NCBI GenBank assembly: GCA_050734135.1
Contig: JBOHUG010000054.1
Location: 1-64,000 of the forward strand
Reading direction: 5' to 3'
DNA from: Bog-877 sp050734135
Lineage (GTDB): Bacteria; Chloroflexota; Dormibacteria; Aeolococcales; Bog-877
DNA: 64,000 bases
Below the pieces are notes generated by a model that worked only from the letters and a program-made list of their open reading frames with translations, had not been told where the DNA came from and made no database searches. Shown piece by piece: positions 45,832 through 53,810 of the stretch. Both the position numbers and the translations under genes were made by a program. The number at the start of each line of letters is the position of its first letter. Position 1 is the first letter of the stretch.

Positions 45832-47567
45832 CGATTCTCCGGGCACTCGACGAAGTCGGAGAGTCCTTTGCCGAGCGGCACGATCGGGTAGACGTTGGCG
45901 TCGGGGTCGATCTCGAAGTCGATCACGGCGGGACCTGGATGGGCGAAGGCGGCGTCCAGCACCGCCTCCATCTCGCTCGCCTCCCGGACCACCGCTCCGA
46001 AGCAGCCGAAGGCCCGGGCCAGCATCGCGAAGTCGGGAGTGAGCAGATGGTCGACCTGGGAGCGCACCCCGCCATAGAAGTCGTCCTGGAACTGGCGCAC
46101 CATCCCCAGCTGCCGGTTGTTGAGCACTGCCGCCTTCACCGGCAGCCGGGCCTCGACTGCGGTTGCCAGCTCCTGCAGGGTCATCACGAAGCCGCCCTCG
46201 CCACTGACGCTGAGCACCCGGCGGTCCGGGAATGCGGCCTGGGCGCCGATGGCGGCCGGGAGAGCGAAGCCCATTGTCCCCTGTCCGCCGGAGTTGAGGA
46301 AGTGGCCGGGCCGGTCTCCGCTCCAGGCCACAGCCGCCCAGATCTGGTTCAGCCCGACGTCGGCGACGGTGATGTCGTCCGGACCGAGCCTGGCGTAGCA
46401 GGCGGTGAGTACCTCCTGCGGTTGGAGTCGCCCGTTGACGGGGTGGCGCAGGGGATGCTGGGTGCGCCAGGACTCCACCTGGGCGAGCCACCCCGGCCGA
46501 GGCCGCGATGGCACCTGGCTCGCCAGTTCTCTCAAGGCAGCTTGGGCGTCGCCGACGATCTGGCAGTCCGCCTTCACCGTCTTACCGAGCTCTGCGGGAT
46601 CGATGTTGATGTGGATGAGGTGGTTCGCACGCGGGGCGAACTCGTCCAGACGGCAGGTGACCCGGTCGTCGGCCCGCATCCCCACCATCAGCAACACGTC
46701 GCAGTTGCTGACCGCCAGGTTGCAGTAGCCGGTGCCCATGAAACCGACCAGCCCCAGTGCCAGAGGATGGGTGCTGGGAAAGATCCCGGTCCCCAGCAGC
46801 GTGGTGCCCACCGGCGCATCGCAGGACTCGGCCAGCGCCCGCAGGGCGGATTGGCCACCGGAGATGGCAACTCCACGGCCCGCCAGGATCATGGGGCGCT
46901 CGGCGCCCGCCAGGAACTCCGCTGCCTGAAGCAGCTGGAAGCTGTCCGGGCGGCCCGGCGCCCGGTGGGGTCGCGGCCGCTGGATCGGATCCGCCACCCA
47001 CTCGACCCGTTGCTGCTGGACGTCGCGGGGAACGTCGATCAGAACCGCCCCCGGCCGGCCGGTGCGGGCAATGTGGAATGCCTCTGCGACGACCCCGGGA
47101 ATGTCGGCGGCGTCCAGGATCTGGTAGCTGTGCTTGGTCACGGACAGGCTGGAGCCGATCACGTCCGACTCCTGGAAGGCATCGGTGCCGATGGTCGCCG
47201 CCGGCACCTGGCCGGTGATCGCCACCACCGGAACCGAGTCGAAGTGGGCGGTGGCGAGTCCGGTGATCAGGTTGAGGGCGCCCGGCCCCGAAGTTGCCAC
47301 GCAGACTCCGACCTTGCCGCTGGCCCGGGCATAGCCGTCGGCCATGTGAGCTGCGCCCTGCTCGTGACGGACCAGGACATGCCGCAGCGGAAAGGCGGGC
47401 AGGTGCTGGTAGATCGGCAGGTTGGCGCCGCCGGGAATTCCGAAGACCGTATCCACCCCCTCCCGCACTAGCGCAGCCAGCAGCAGCTCCGCGCCGGTTG
47501 TTCCGGGGGAGACGCCGGCGGCCACGCGGGGCTGGGCGGTCCGTTCGACTGTGGCGGTGACGGTCAC
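45828..47567 (-). CDS. ilvB: acetolactate synthase large (catalytic) subunit
   Basis: ThDP-dependent first common enzyme of valine, leucine and isoleucine synthesis, 579 residues. The N-terminal domain has VFGIPGGANLPIYQHL and the catalytic Glu in RHEQGAAHMADGYARA; the middle domain binds FAD. In the ThDP metal motif the usual GDG reads GEG (VSGEGGFVMTLQELATA), and the common VRQWQ herbicide-site motif reads VRQFQ. Start GTG 47567 lies 13 bp after the small upstream ORF. Expression is expected to be controlled by the attenuator at 47840-47964. Confidence 0.94.
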   Translation of the reverse strand: MTVTATVERTAQPRVAAGVSPGTTGAELLLAALVREGVDTVFGIPGGANLPIYQHLPAFPLRHVLVRHEQGAAHMADGYARASGKVGVCVATSGPGALNLITGLATAHFDSVPVVAITGQVPAATIGTDAFQESDVIGSSLSVTKHSYQILDAADIPGVVAEAFHIARTGRPGAVLIDVPRDVQQQRVEWVADPIQRPRPHRAPGRPDSFQLLQAAEFLAGAERPMILAGRGVAISGGQSALRALAESCDAPVGTTLLGTGIFPSTHPLALGLVGFMGTGYCNLAVSNCDVLLMVGMRADDRVTCRLDEFAPRANHLIHINIDPAELGKTVKADCQIVGDAQAALRELASQVPSRPRPGWLAQVESWRTQHPLRHPVNGRLQPQEVLTACYARLGPDDITVADVGLNQIWAAVAWSGDRPGHFLNSGGQGTMGFALPAAIGAQAAFPDRRVLSVSGEGGFVMTLQELATAVEARLPVKAAVLNNRQLGMVRQFQDDFYGGVRSQVDHLLTPDFAMLARAFGCFGAVVREASEMEAVLDAAFAHPGPAVIDFEIDPDANVYPIVPLGKGLSDFVECPENR

Positions 47568-47580
47568 GGGCTCAGTTCCC

Positions 47581-47772
47581 TCAGTCCGACCCGTAGGCGT
47601 CGCCGATGGCGGCCGTCACTGCGGCATCGGCAGCCAGGCGGCGCAGCGGTCGCCGGGGGTCCGCGGCACTCTGACGGCTTACCCAGTTGCGGCCGGCCTC
47701 GTCCAGGTCGATGTCGTCCGGATACTGGTCGGAGCCGGAAAAGCTGTCGGAGCCTGATGCTTCGGTGGTCAC
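47581..47772 (-). CDS. small 63-residue protein between attenuator and ilvB
   Basis: GTG 47772 is preceded by AAGGAGAAACCCC, a strong binding site, and the frame runs 63 codons to 13 bp before ilvB. The product has an acidic first half (SDQYPDDIDLDEAGRNW) and a basic/alanine-rich second half (RRPLRRLAADAAVTAA). I do not recognise a family. It lies downstream of the attenuator terminator, so it would be made only on read-through together with IlvB. It may be a real small protein or a translation-coupling ORF. Confidence 0.5.
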   Translation of the reverse strand: MTTEASGSDSFSGSDQYPDDIDLDEAGRNWVSRQSAADPRRPLRRLAADAAVTAAIGDAYGSD

Positions 47773-47839
47773 GGGGTTTCTCCTTGGCGGGTGGTCGGGT
47801 GGACTCATTCGTGGGCGGTTTCGGATCGGCGCCGGGCAT

Positions 47840-47875
47840 AAAAAAACCGGCCCCCGGGGTATCCGGGGGGCCGGT
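47840..47875 (-). terminator. rho-independent attenuator of the ilv-leu operon
   Basis: On the minus strand a perfect 10-bp stem (ACCGGCCCCC pairing with GGGGGCCGGT, 10-base loop) is followed directly by seven T residues. It lies 24 bases after the stop of the leader peptide and before the first structural ORF, the position of a transcription attenuator. An upstream segment (GGAGGGCTGATC, 47905-47916) can pair with the GATCACCGGCCCCC start of the terminator as an anti-terminator. Confidence 0.85.
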
Positions 47876-47898
47876 GATCTCGCCAGGTCGCGCAGACG

Positions 47899-47964
47899 CT
47901 AGCTGATCAGCCCTCCGGTAATTAGGCGTACTAGGACCACGAGGTCCCGGGTGATCAACTGCAC
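47899..47964 (-). CDS. ilv operon leader peptide
   Basis: GTG-started 21-codon frame in which 11 residues are Leu, Ile or Val, including the run LVVLVRLI and a terminal GGLIS. It begins about 20 bases after the predicted transcription start and ends 24 bases before the terminator stem. Stalling for lack of charged tRNA(Leu/Ile/Val) in this stretch would favour the anti-terminator, as in other attenuated ilv operons. A TTG two codons on could be the start instead. No strong ribosome binding site is seen. Confidence 0.82.
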   Translation of the reverse strand: MQLITRDLVVLVRLITGGLIS

Positions 47965-47991
47965 GTGCTGGACTTTCGGCAAAGTGGGGTC

Positions 47992-48020
47992 ATTATCCGG
48001 GGCGACCCGAGGAGTGTCAA
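47992..48020 (-). promoter_or_regulatory. near-consensus promoter of the ilv-leu operon
   Basis: On the minus strand TTGACA (48015-48020), a 17-base spacer and GATAAT (47992-47997). Predicted transcription start is near 47985, giving a very short untranslated region before the leader peptide. Everything from here to leuD (38083) can be read as one transcript. Confidence 0.8.
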
Positions 48021-48228
48021 GTCACGGAACGGTCGCAGGTTCGCCCGCCGCCACTCCAGAATCCGTGTAGCCGGGGAGTTTCAGCGCGGCGGGGCGGGCT
48101 GGACCACCGCGCTGATCGGCCGTCCCGGCGCTTCCCGAACCCGATCGGGAGGCTCAACTCGTGGCGCGGCCACGCAAAATCTTCTTGCTAGCATCGAGTG
48201 GTCAGGCGACCTCTGGGAGGAATCGACC

Positions 48229-49254
48229 ATGATGAAATTGCGCACCATTTCGATCGCCGCGGCGGCCGCTGGGGCCGCCGGTTTGTTCATCTTCGGAATA
48301 GCGCCGGCCCTGGCCCAGGCTGGTACCAGACCGCTGTCAATCGAAGCGGGTCAGGTCCGGGCAGTGAACGGCTCCACCAGCGTCAGCAGCTGCGGGAGTC
48401 CGGGCCAAAGCACCACGGTGACCCTGCTCTTGCGCAATGGCAGCAGCAGGACCCTGGTACTCGCCAACTCCACCTCTCTGATCGGTCTTGGGACCGGTTC
48501 GGCGGCTCAAGCTAACCTCTGTGTTGGGGATTGGGTGACCGCGTCCGGTACCCGCTCAGGTCACGTCTTGCCGATGCCGGTCACCAAACTCCGATTCAGT
48601 CCTCCGGTTGCCTTCGGGTCGGTCGATTCAGTCAACGGCTCGGCAGCTGCCGGCAGCTGCGGCAGCTCTGGAACCTCCGGGACTTTCACCGTCCAGGGCT
48701 GGGTCGATTCGGCGCCCCGGTGGACCGTGACGGTCGGCTCGGCCACGCTCTTTTGTCAGCGCGACCTTGCCACCGCCGCCTTCGCCAACCTCTGTGTCGG
48801 TGACTGGGCGGCCGCCTCAGGGACCGTCACCGGGGCCGGCACCCTGATTGCCCGCAGGGTGGGGATCACCACGCCGCGGGTGGTTGGTGATGTCCGCTCC
48901 GTAAACGGCGTGAGTGGGGCTGGTACGTGTGGCAGTGCCTCCTCCGCCGGGAGCTTCACTATCACCGGGGAGTACGGCACCAGCTGGAGCGTGGCGGTGA
49001 CCCCGGCCACGATCTTTACCGATGGCGGATCTGGTCCGGCCTCGGTTTCCGGCGTCTGCGCCGGTGACGCGGTGGCTGCGTTTGGCACCGCTTCGGGCAC
49101 CAGGCTCGCCGCGACCGCGGTTGCGATCAGCGCCCCGTTCAACGGACCGCTGGCGCCCCCCAGTTCTGCACCTCCGGCTACCAAGGCAGAGCCGCTTCCC
49201 GATCAGCCCCAGCCGATCCTCGCCGGCGGCGGGCCAGTGCGAGTGGGTTACTGA
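48229..49254 (+). CDS. secreted triple-repeat protein (DUF5666-like)
   Basis: A 341-residue exported protein with a signal peptide (MMKLRTISIAAAAAGAAGLF.. ending ALAQA). Three ~85-residue repeats follow, each with VxxVNGS/V..xCGS near its start and NLCVGDWVTASGT or GVCAGDAVAAFGT near its end, matching the DUF5666 beta-barrel pattern. Each repeat has two Cys, suggesting disulfides. A Pro-rich C-terminal tail has no anchor. GGGAGG lies 8 bases before ATG 48229. The function is unknown. It is divergent from the ilv promoter across 200 bp in which I see no other gene. Confidence 0.78.
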   Translation: MMKLRTISIAAAAAGAAGLFIFGIAPALAQAGTRPLSIEAGQVRAVNGSTSVSSCGSPGQSTTVTLLLRNGSSRTLVLANSTSLIGLGTGSAAQANLCVGDWVTASGTRSGHVLPMPVTKLRFSPPVAFGSVDSVNGSAAAGSCGSSGTSGTFTVQGWVDSAPRWTVTVGSATLFCQRDLATAAFANLCVGDWAAASGTVTGAGTLIARRVGITTPRVVGDVRSVNGVSGAGTCGSASSAGSFTITGEYGTSWSVAVTPATIFTDGGSGPASVSGVCAGDAVAAFGTASGTRLAATAVAISAPFNGPLAPPSSAPPATKAEPLPDQPQPILAGGGPVRVGY

Positions 49255-49578
49255 GCGGAATCCGCATCCTCCCCTGACCAACAGGCGGGAGGGCGAGGGT
49301 CAAGAACCCACCCCGCCGCCAACAGGCGGTGTGGATCTCCCCGGGGACCGGAACCACCTCAGTTAGGGAGAGGGTCGGCCGGGACCTCCACCTCGCACGA
49401 CCGTGTCGGCGTGCAGATGCCGGGCGCTATGCCCGCTGATCGTCCCGGCAGTTCCTGGCTGGAGCTCGCGGTCCTTCGCTCCTGGGTCAGTTTCAACTGG
49501 TCTGCTCGCCGATCGGGCGACCTCTCTCCCAAGCTGGTCACGACCTCCTCAGGAGGGTCGTGACCGTGAGACTGGTCG
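49255..49578. other. intergenic region with hairpins, no gene seen
   Basis: This 324-bp stretch after the triple-repeat protein gene holds a CCGCC-AACA-GGCGG hairpin (possible 3' end of that transcript, no T-run), a duplicated CCAACAGGCGG, and a strong inverted repeat listed separately. No convincing reading frame was found. Confidence 0.5.
49536..49565. repeat. perfect 10-bp inverted repeat
   Basis: GGTCACGACC at 49536-49545 and GGTCGTGACC at 49556-49565 are exact reverse complements around a 10-base centre (TCCTCAGGAG) that is itself partly self-complementary. It lies just beyond the 3' end of the small minus-strand ORF. It could be a bidirectional terminator without T-run, or a protein-binding site. 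Confidence 0.55.
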
Positions 49579-49779
49579 CTACTGAGCCAGCGGAAAGCGT
49601 CGCCTTGGGCTGCGGTCGATGTCGCAGCCATACGGCAGCCGTCCAGGAGGGGGGGCGGCCTCGTCCGTCCCCTGCTCGGGCTGCCGAAGCTCTCGTGCAA
49701 GGCGCCAAACCCGCGCCGACTCGCGCTCGTCCGCCTGCCTCCTCGCCGTGTACTTCTGCGCCGCATACAGATTGATCAT
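49579..49779 (-). CDS. small basic protein, hypothetical
   Basis: A 66-residue frame starting MINLYAAQKYTARRQADERESARVWRLARELRQ. The first half is a charged amphipathic helix of the kind seen in many small actinobacterial proteins of unknown function; the second half is Pro/Arg-rich and less protein-like. It is divergent from the ArsR-type regulator with AT-rich DNA between them. It is only tentatively real. Confidence 0.4.
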   Translation of the reverse strand: MINLYAAQKYTARRQADERESARVWRLARELRQPEQGTDEAAPPPGRLPYGCDIDRSPRRRFPLAQ

Positions 49780-49784
49780 GACTT

Positions 49785-49913
49785 GATATTAGCATATAGC
49801 TATACGACTGTCAAGGCTATGGATTGCAAGCTACCTGATCCCGTGGCCTAAACATAGGCGTGTCCGGCCTGTCTCGTTTTCAACTGCGTTGGAAATGATA
49901 TAGTCGATTGGCT
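49785..49913. promoter_or_regulatory. AT-rich divergent control region with palindromes
   Basis: The region stands out by its low GC. A perfect palindrome TATAGCTATA (within ATATAGCTATACGAC near 49795-49806) and a related interrupted pair ATAG-8-CTAT (just before the ATG at 49914) resemble dimeric ArsR-type operators. The second one overlaps the start of the regulator gene, which suits autoregulation. Confidence 0.45.
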
Positions 49914-50918
49914 ATGACTCCTGTCGACGAGGGAACTGAGCCCACCAAGGCACGACCGCTTGTGGAACCGTCTGCGCCGATGGAGTTGCTCTGGCTGGGC
50001 CACCAGTTACTCAACCGGCAGCCCGGGGTTGCCGACCGGTTTGATGCGCTCGACGCGCAGCGGGTCGATCGCATCGCGGAGAGGCTGCGCTCGTTCTGGG
50101 GAGACGGTGTCAGCGGCGGTGCTGGGGAACTGGTGGTTCTGGCCGACTATGCCGGCCAGCTCTTCTCCCAGAGCTTGGACGGGCTCTTGGCCGACCTTCC
50201 CGGAGCGGCGATAGAACTCTCCAGGGTCGGCCTCCGCGCCGAGTCAACTGACGACCGGCGCCGCTTCGTCGAGAGGCTGACCCGCCTCCAAGGCGAGCCG
50301 GAGCTGCGGCGCCGATACGCGGGTGTCCTTCGCGATCTGTGGGAACCAATGCGGTCCGAGTGGGAATCGAACGCTCTACCCGAGGTACTCCGTGTCTGCA
50401 GGCGCACGGCCCAGCGCCTCGACCTCGGAGTCCCGCTGCGGGAGGTGGTCCCAGCGGTAGCCGCAGTAAGCAGGAAGAAGCCGGAATGGCGGGCCCTGGT
50501 CGACAACGCGGAGGAGTCCGGACGGCTAGCCCTGATCCCGGGCTACTTCGGCGGGAGCTGGAGCATCTGGGACCTGCCGGATCACATGGTCGTGAGCTTT
50601 CGGGGTGACGCGGATCCGCTGACTGACGCCAAGAGCAGCGGTCAGCGGCTGGCCCCCAGGCTGCGCGCCCTGGGAGACCCCACTCGGCTTTCGATACTGC
50701 TCTACTTGGCCGAGAACTCCACCAGTGTCGGCCAGGTGGCACGCCGGTTCGATCTGGCGCAACCCACCGTCAGCGCGCACCTGCGAGCCCTGAGGGGGGC
50801 TGGCCTGGTGACCGGCACTCGGTCCCAGGGCCGGACCGTCTACCGAGTGGAACAGGGTCGACTGGCGCAGCTGCTCCAGGACCTCGCCGAGTCTTCAGGG
50901 ATCGATCTGAGCAACTAG
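49914..50918 (+). CDS. ArsR-type transcriptional regulator with N-terminal sensor domain
   Basis: The 334-residue protein ends in an ArsR winged helix (LRALGDPTRLSILLYLAENSTSVGQVARRFDLAQPTVSAHLRALRGAGLV, quoted in part). It is preceded by about 230 residues of mostly helical sequence with WEPMRSEWESNALPEVL and GYFGGSWSIWDLPDHMVVSFRGD. This resembles the DUF5937-type architecture of actinobacterial ArsR proteins, with the sensing domain ahead of the DNA-binding domain. ATG 49914 is preferred over a TTG two codons upstream. Its target may be itself and the divergent small ORF. Confidence 0.83.
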   Translation: MTPVDEGTEPTKARPLVEPSAPMELLWLGHQLLNRQPGVADRFDALDAQRVDRIAERLRSFWGDGVSGGAGELVVLADYAGQLFSQSLDGLLADLPGAAIELSRVGLRAESTDDRRRFVERLTRLQGEPELRRRYAGVLRDLWEPMRSEWESNALPEVLRVCRRTAQRLDLGVPLREVVPAVAAVSRKKPEWRALVDNAEESGRLALIPGYFGGSWSIWDLPDHMVVSFRGDADPLTDAKSSGQRLAPRLRALGDPTRLSILLYLAENSTSVGQVARRFDLAQPTVSAHLRALRGAGLVTGTRSQGRTVYRVEQGRLAQLLQDLAESSGIDLSN

Positions 50919-51014
50919 CAGCTGTTCTACCTCCGGCGTCCCAGTTCTCCCCGCGGACCTCACCTCCGGCACGGACCTCCGCCGCGGTGAGTTCAACCCC
51001 AGCCCAGCGCCTGC

Positions 51015-51044
51015 TTGACAGCTTCTCCGGTCTCCTGCCATCCT
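51015..51044 (+). promoter_or_regulatory. possible ilvD promoter (-35 only clear)
   Basis: A perfect TTGACA at 51015-51020 lies 195 bp before ilvD. The best -10 at proper spacing is CATCCT (51039-51044), which is weak. The rest of the 296-bp gap between the regulator gene and ilvD shows no terminator hairpin and no convincing Leu/Ile/Val leader peptide. Confidence 0.3.
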
Positions 51045-51214
51045 CGCGGTGATAAGGGTGCTGGTGGAGAGCGAGCTTTCCGACGGCGCGATGCCACTCT
51101 CCAGTTCGGTCACCGCTCCGGCGGCAACGGTGTGCCGAACCGTCGCCTCCGGAGTGCTCATCAACCCGAGAGCTGGATACGGATCGACGACCAGCAAATG
51201 GAGATCAGGTCTGG

Positions 51215-52933
51215 ATGGAACGCAGCATCCCCAACGTGAACCTCCCGAGCCGGGGCCTGGTCGTGGGGCGGGAACGAGCCGCGGCCCGAGCCATGTTGAA
51301 GGCGACCGGCCTCAGCGACGCCGACCTGGAGCGCCCGCTGATCGGAGTGGCTAACACATGGATCGAGACCATGCCCTGCAATCTCGGGCTGCGAGAGCTG
51401 GCGAAGCACGTAAAGGCGGGGATCCGGGCGGCGGGCGCCACCCCCCTGGAGTTCAACACGATCGCAATCAGCGATGGAGTTTCGATGGGAACCCAGGGGA
51501 TGAAGGCCTCGCTGATAAGCCGGGAGCTGATCGCCGACTCCATCGAGCTCGTCTGTCGTGGCCACCTCCTGGACGGGGTGGTGGCGCTCGTGGCCTGTGA
51601 CAAAACGATCCCTGGGGCCGCCATGGCCCTCGCCCGCCTCGACCTCCCCGGCTGCCTGCTCTACGGAGGCGCCATCCAGCCGGGTCGGTACCGCGACCGG
51701 GACGTGACCATCATCGACGTGTTCGAGGCGATCGGCAGCGTCGAGGCCGGCCGTATGACGGACCAGGAACTGGGCGAGCTCGAGGATGTCGCCTGCCCCG
51801 GGGTCGGCGCCTGCGGCGGTCAGTTCACCGCCAACACCATGGCCCTGGCGGTCGAGTTGCTGGGGATCGCCCCGCTGCAGTCTGGCGGGGTGGCGGCGAC
51901 CGATCCCGCCAAACCAGCGGTGGCCAAGGAGGTGGGGGGGCTGGTGGTCGAGATGGTGCTGCGGGATCGCCGCCCAAGCTCGTATCTGAGTCCGGCGTCA
52001 TTTCAGAACGCTGTGGCCGGGGTGATGGCGACCGGAGGTTCAACCAACGCCGTGCTCCACCTGCTCGCGATCGCCCGCGATGCCGGGGTTCCGCTGCTGA
52101 TCGACGACTTCGACGTCATCAGCCAGCGCACCCCCTGGATCGCCGACCTTAGGCCCGGCGGCCGCTTCAACGCGGTCGACCTGACCCGGGCCGGGGGGGT
52201 GGCCCTGGTGGCGCGACGCCTCTTGGAGCGGGACCTCCTCCAGGGCGGGGCCGTAACCTGCACCGGGGAGACGCTGGCCGCCGCGGCCAGTGCCGCCGAG
52301 TCCACATCTCCCGAGCCCCCCGGGCAAGAGGTGGTCCGGAGCCTGGAGCGGCCGCTCACGGCGGCCGGAGGGACGGTGATCCTGCACGGACCGCTAGCCC
52401 CCGAGGGAGCCGTGGTCAAGGTGGCCGGCCACGAACGCCGACACCACACCGGCCCTGCCCGGGTCTTTGACTCCGAGGAGGAAGCGATGGCCGCGGTCAA
52501 GGCGCAGCGGATCGAGGCGGGTGATGTGGTGGTCGTGCGCTATGAGGGACCCCGGGGAGGCCCGGGGATGCGGGAGATGCTCGGAGTCACGGCGGCCCTG
52601 GTCGGCCAGGGACTGGGTGACTCGGTGGCGCTCATGACCGACGGGCGCTTCAGCGGTGCCACCCACGGGTTGATGGTAGGTCACGTCGCCCCGGAGGCTG
52701 CCGTAGGCGGTCCGATCGCGCTGATCGCTGACGGCGATGAGGTCACGATCGATGTCGACTCTCGAACCATCTCCGCCTCGGTATCACCGGGGGAGTGGAG
52801 CCGGCGCACGCAGGCGTGGCTCCCGCCCGCGCCTCTGACCGGAACCAGCGCCTTCGCCAGGTATGCCCACCTGGTGGGAACCGCCTCCCGGGGCGCGGTG
52901 GTGGCGGTGGGAGAGTCGGCGGAACGGTCCTGA
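51215..52933 (+). CDS. ilvD: dihydroxy-acid dehydratase
   Basis: Iron-sulfur enzyme that dehydrates dihydroxyisovalerate and its homologue, the third step of branched-chain synthesis. At 572 residues it is normal length. The three cluster cysteines are in ETMPCN (Cys55), VACDKTIPG and CPGVGACGGQFTANTM. Other landmarks are SDGVSMGTQGM, ATGGSTNAVLHLLA, MTDGRFSGATHGLMVGH and the C-terminal half typical of IlvD. It is encoded apart from the ilv-leu operon and on the opposite strand. It is coupled to pheA downstream. Confidence 0.95.
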   Translation: MERSIPNVNLPSRGLVVGRERAAARAMLKATGLSDADLERPLIGVANTWIETMPCNLGLRELAKHVKAGIRAAGATPLEFNTIAISDGVSMGTQGMKASLISRELIADSIELVCRGHLLDGVVALVACDKTIPGAAMALARLDLPGCLLYGGAIQPGRYRDRDVTIIDVFEAIGSVEAGRMTDQELGELEDVACPGVGACGGQFTANTMALAVELLGIAPLQSGGVAATDPAKPAVAKEVGGLVVEMVLRDRRPSSYLSPASFQNAVAGVMATGGSTNAVLHLLAIARDAGVPLLIDDFDVISQRTPWIADLRPGGRFNAVDLTRAGGVALVARRLLERDLLQGGAVTCTGETLAAAASAAESTSPEPPGQEVVRSLERPLTAAGGTVILHGPLAPEGAVVKVAGHERRHHTGPARVFDSEEEAMAAVKAQRIEAGDVVVVRYEGPRGGPGMREMLGVTAALVGQGLGDSVALMTDGRFSGATHGLMVGHVAPEAAVGGPIALIADGDEVTIDVDSRTISASVSPGEWSRRTQAWLPPAPLTGTSAFARYAHLVGTASRGAVVAVGESAERS

Positions 52934-53778
52934 TCAGCCCCGGCCCCAACGTCGGCGCGGCGCTCTCGGTTTCCTATCAAGGAGAGCCGGGGGCGTACTC
53001 CGATGAGGCCGCTCAGCAGCTCTTCCCGGGGATCGGGACCGTGGGCTATCCCACCTTCGCCGGCGCAGCCGCCGGGGTCGAGGCGGGGGCCTCACAGGCC
53101 GCCGTGCTGCCGGTCGAGAACAGTGTTGCTGGCGTGGTCCAGGAGGTCTCGGATCTGCTCTGGCAGCACCCCGGACTCACAGTGGTTCAGGAGCACGTCA
53201 GCCCCATTCGCCATCATCTGCTGAGCCGCGGTCAGGAGCCGGTCCGGCGGGCTCTCTCGCACCCCCAGGCGCTCGCCCAGTGCGCCTCTTGGCTGGCGCG
53301 GCATCAGATCACCCCTATCCCCGTACATGACACCGCCGGAGCGGCCCGGCAGATCGCTGAGCAGACATCGCCTGGGGACGGTGCCATCGCCAGCCGCGCC
53401 GCCGCCGAGCGCTACCAGCTCCAGATCGTCGCCTCCGACATCGCCGACCAGCCCAGCAACCGCACCCGCTTTCTGGTGGTGCGGCGCAGTCCCCAGTCCA
53501 GCCCCTCGACGGGGGCGTTGAAGTTGGCTCTGGGCATCGTGGCGGAGCACCGGCCAGGCGGTCTGGCCCAGGTCCTGGAAGTCTTCGCCGGCCAAGCTGT
53601 CAATCTGACCCGTCTGGACTCCCGACCGATCCCTGAGCAACCTTTCAACTACCGCTTTTATCTGGACGCAGAGATCGCGGACGCGCAACAGTTGGAAGCT
53701 CTACTAGCCTCCTTGGAGGCCGCCACCACCGAGCTCCGGCTGTTCGGCGCCTACCCACTTCGGATTGCTCCTGACTGA
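52930..53778 (+). CDS. pheA: prephenate dehydratase
   Basis: Converts prephenate to phenylpyruvate. The 282-residue protein has the PDT domain (VSYQGEPGAYSDEAAQQLF, LPVENSVAGVVQEVSDLLW, SHPQALAQCASWL, NRTRFLVVRR with the conserved Thr-Arg-Phe) and a C-terminal ACT domain (VNLTRLDSRPIPEQPFNYRFYLD) for phenylalanine control. The protein begins to match the family about 10 residues after a CTG that overlaps the ilvD stop (CTGA). No ATG, GTG or TTG lies nearer than GTG 52816, which would add a 38-codon non-homologous extension overlapping ilvD. I list the CTG start as likely but unproven. Confidence 0.88.
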   Translation: MISPGPNVGAALSVSYQGEPGAYSDEAAQQLFPGIGTVGYPTFAGAAAGVEAGASQAAVLPVENSVAGVVQEVSDLLWQHPGLTVVQEHVSPIRHHLLSRGQEPVRRALSHPQALAQCASWLARHQITPIPVHDTAGAARQIAEQTSPGDGAIASRAAAERYQLQIVASDIADQPSNRTRFLVVRRSPQSSPSTGALKLALGIVAEHRPGGLAQVLEVFAGQAVNLTRLDSRPIPEQPFNYRFYLDAEIADAQQLEALLASLEAATTELRLFGAYPLRIAPD

Positions 53779-53810
53779 GCATTCAGCCCGTGCCGCGGCA
53801 CCGGCTGCTC

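Noticed and set aside
51049..51120. Leu/Val leader peptide (starting MIRVLV) before ilvD
   Set aside because: Only the first six residues are enriched, no terminator follows, and the frame runs on into ilvD.
53784..53806. GTGCCGCGGCAC palindrome between pheA and the convergent gene as terminator
   Set aside because: Loop too small as a perfect palindrome and no T-run; may be chance in GC-rich sequence.
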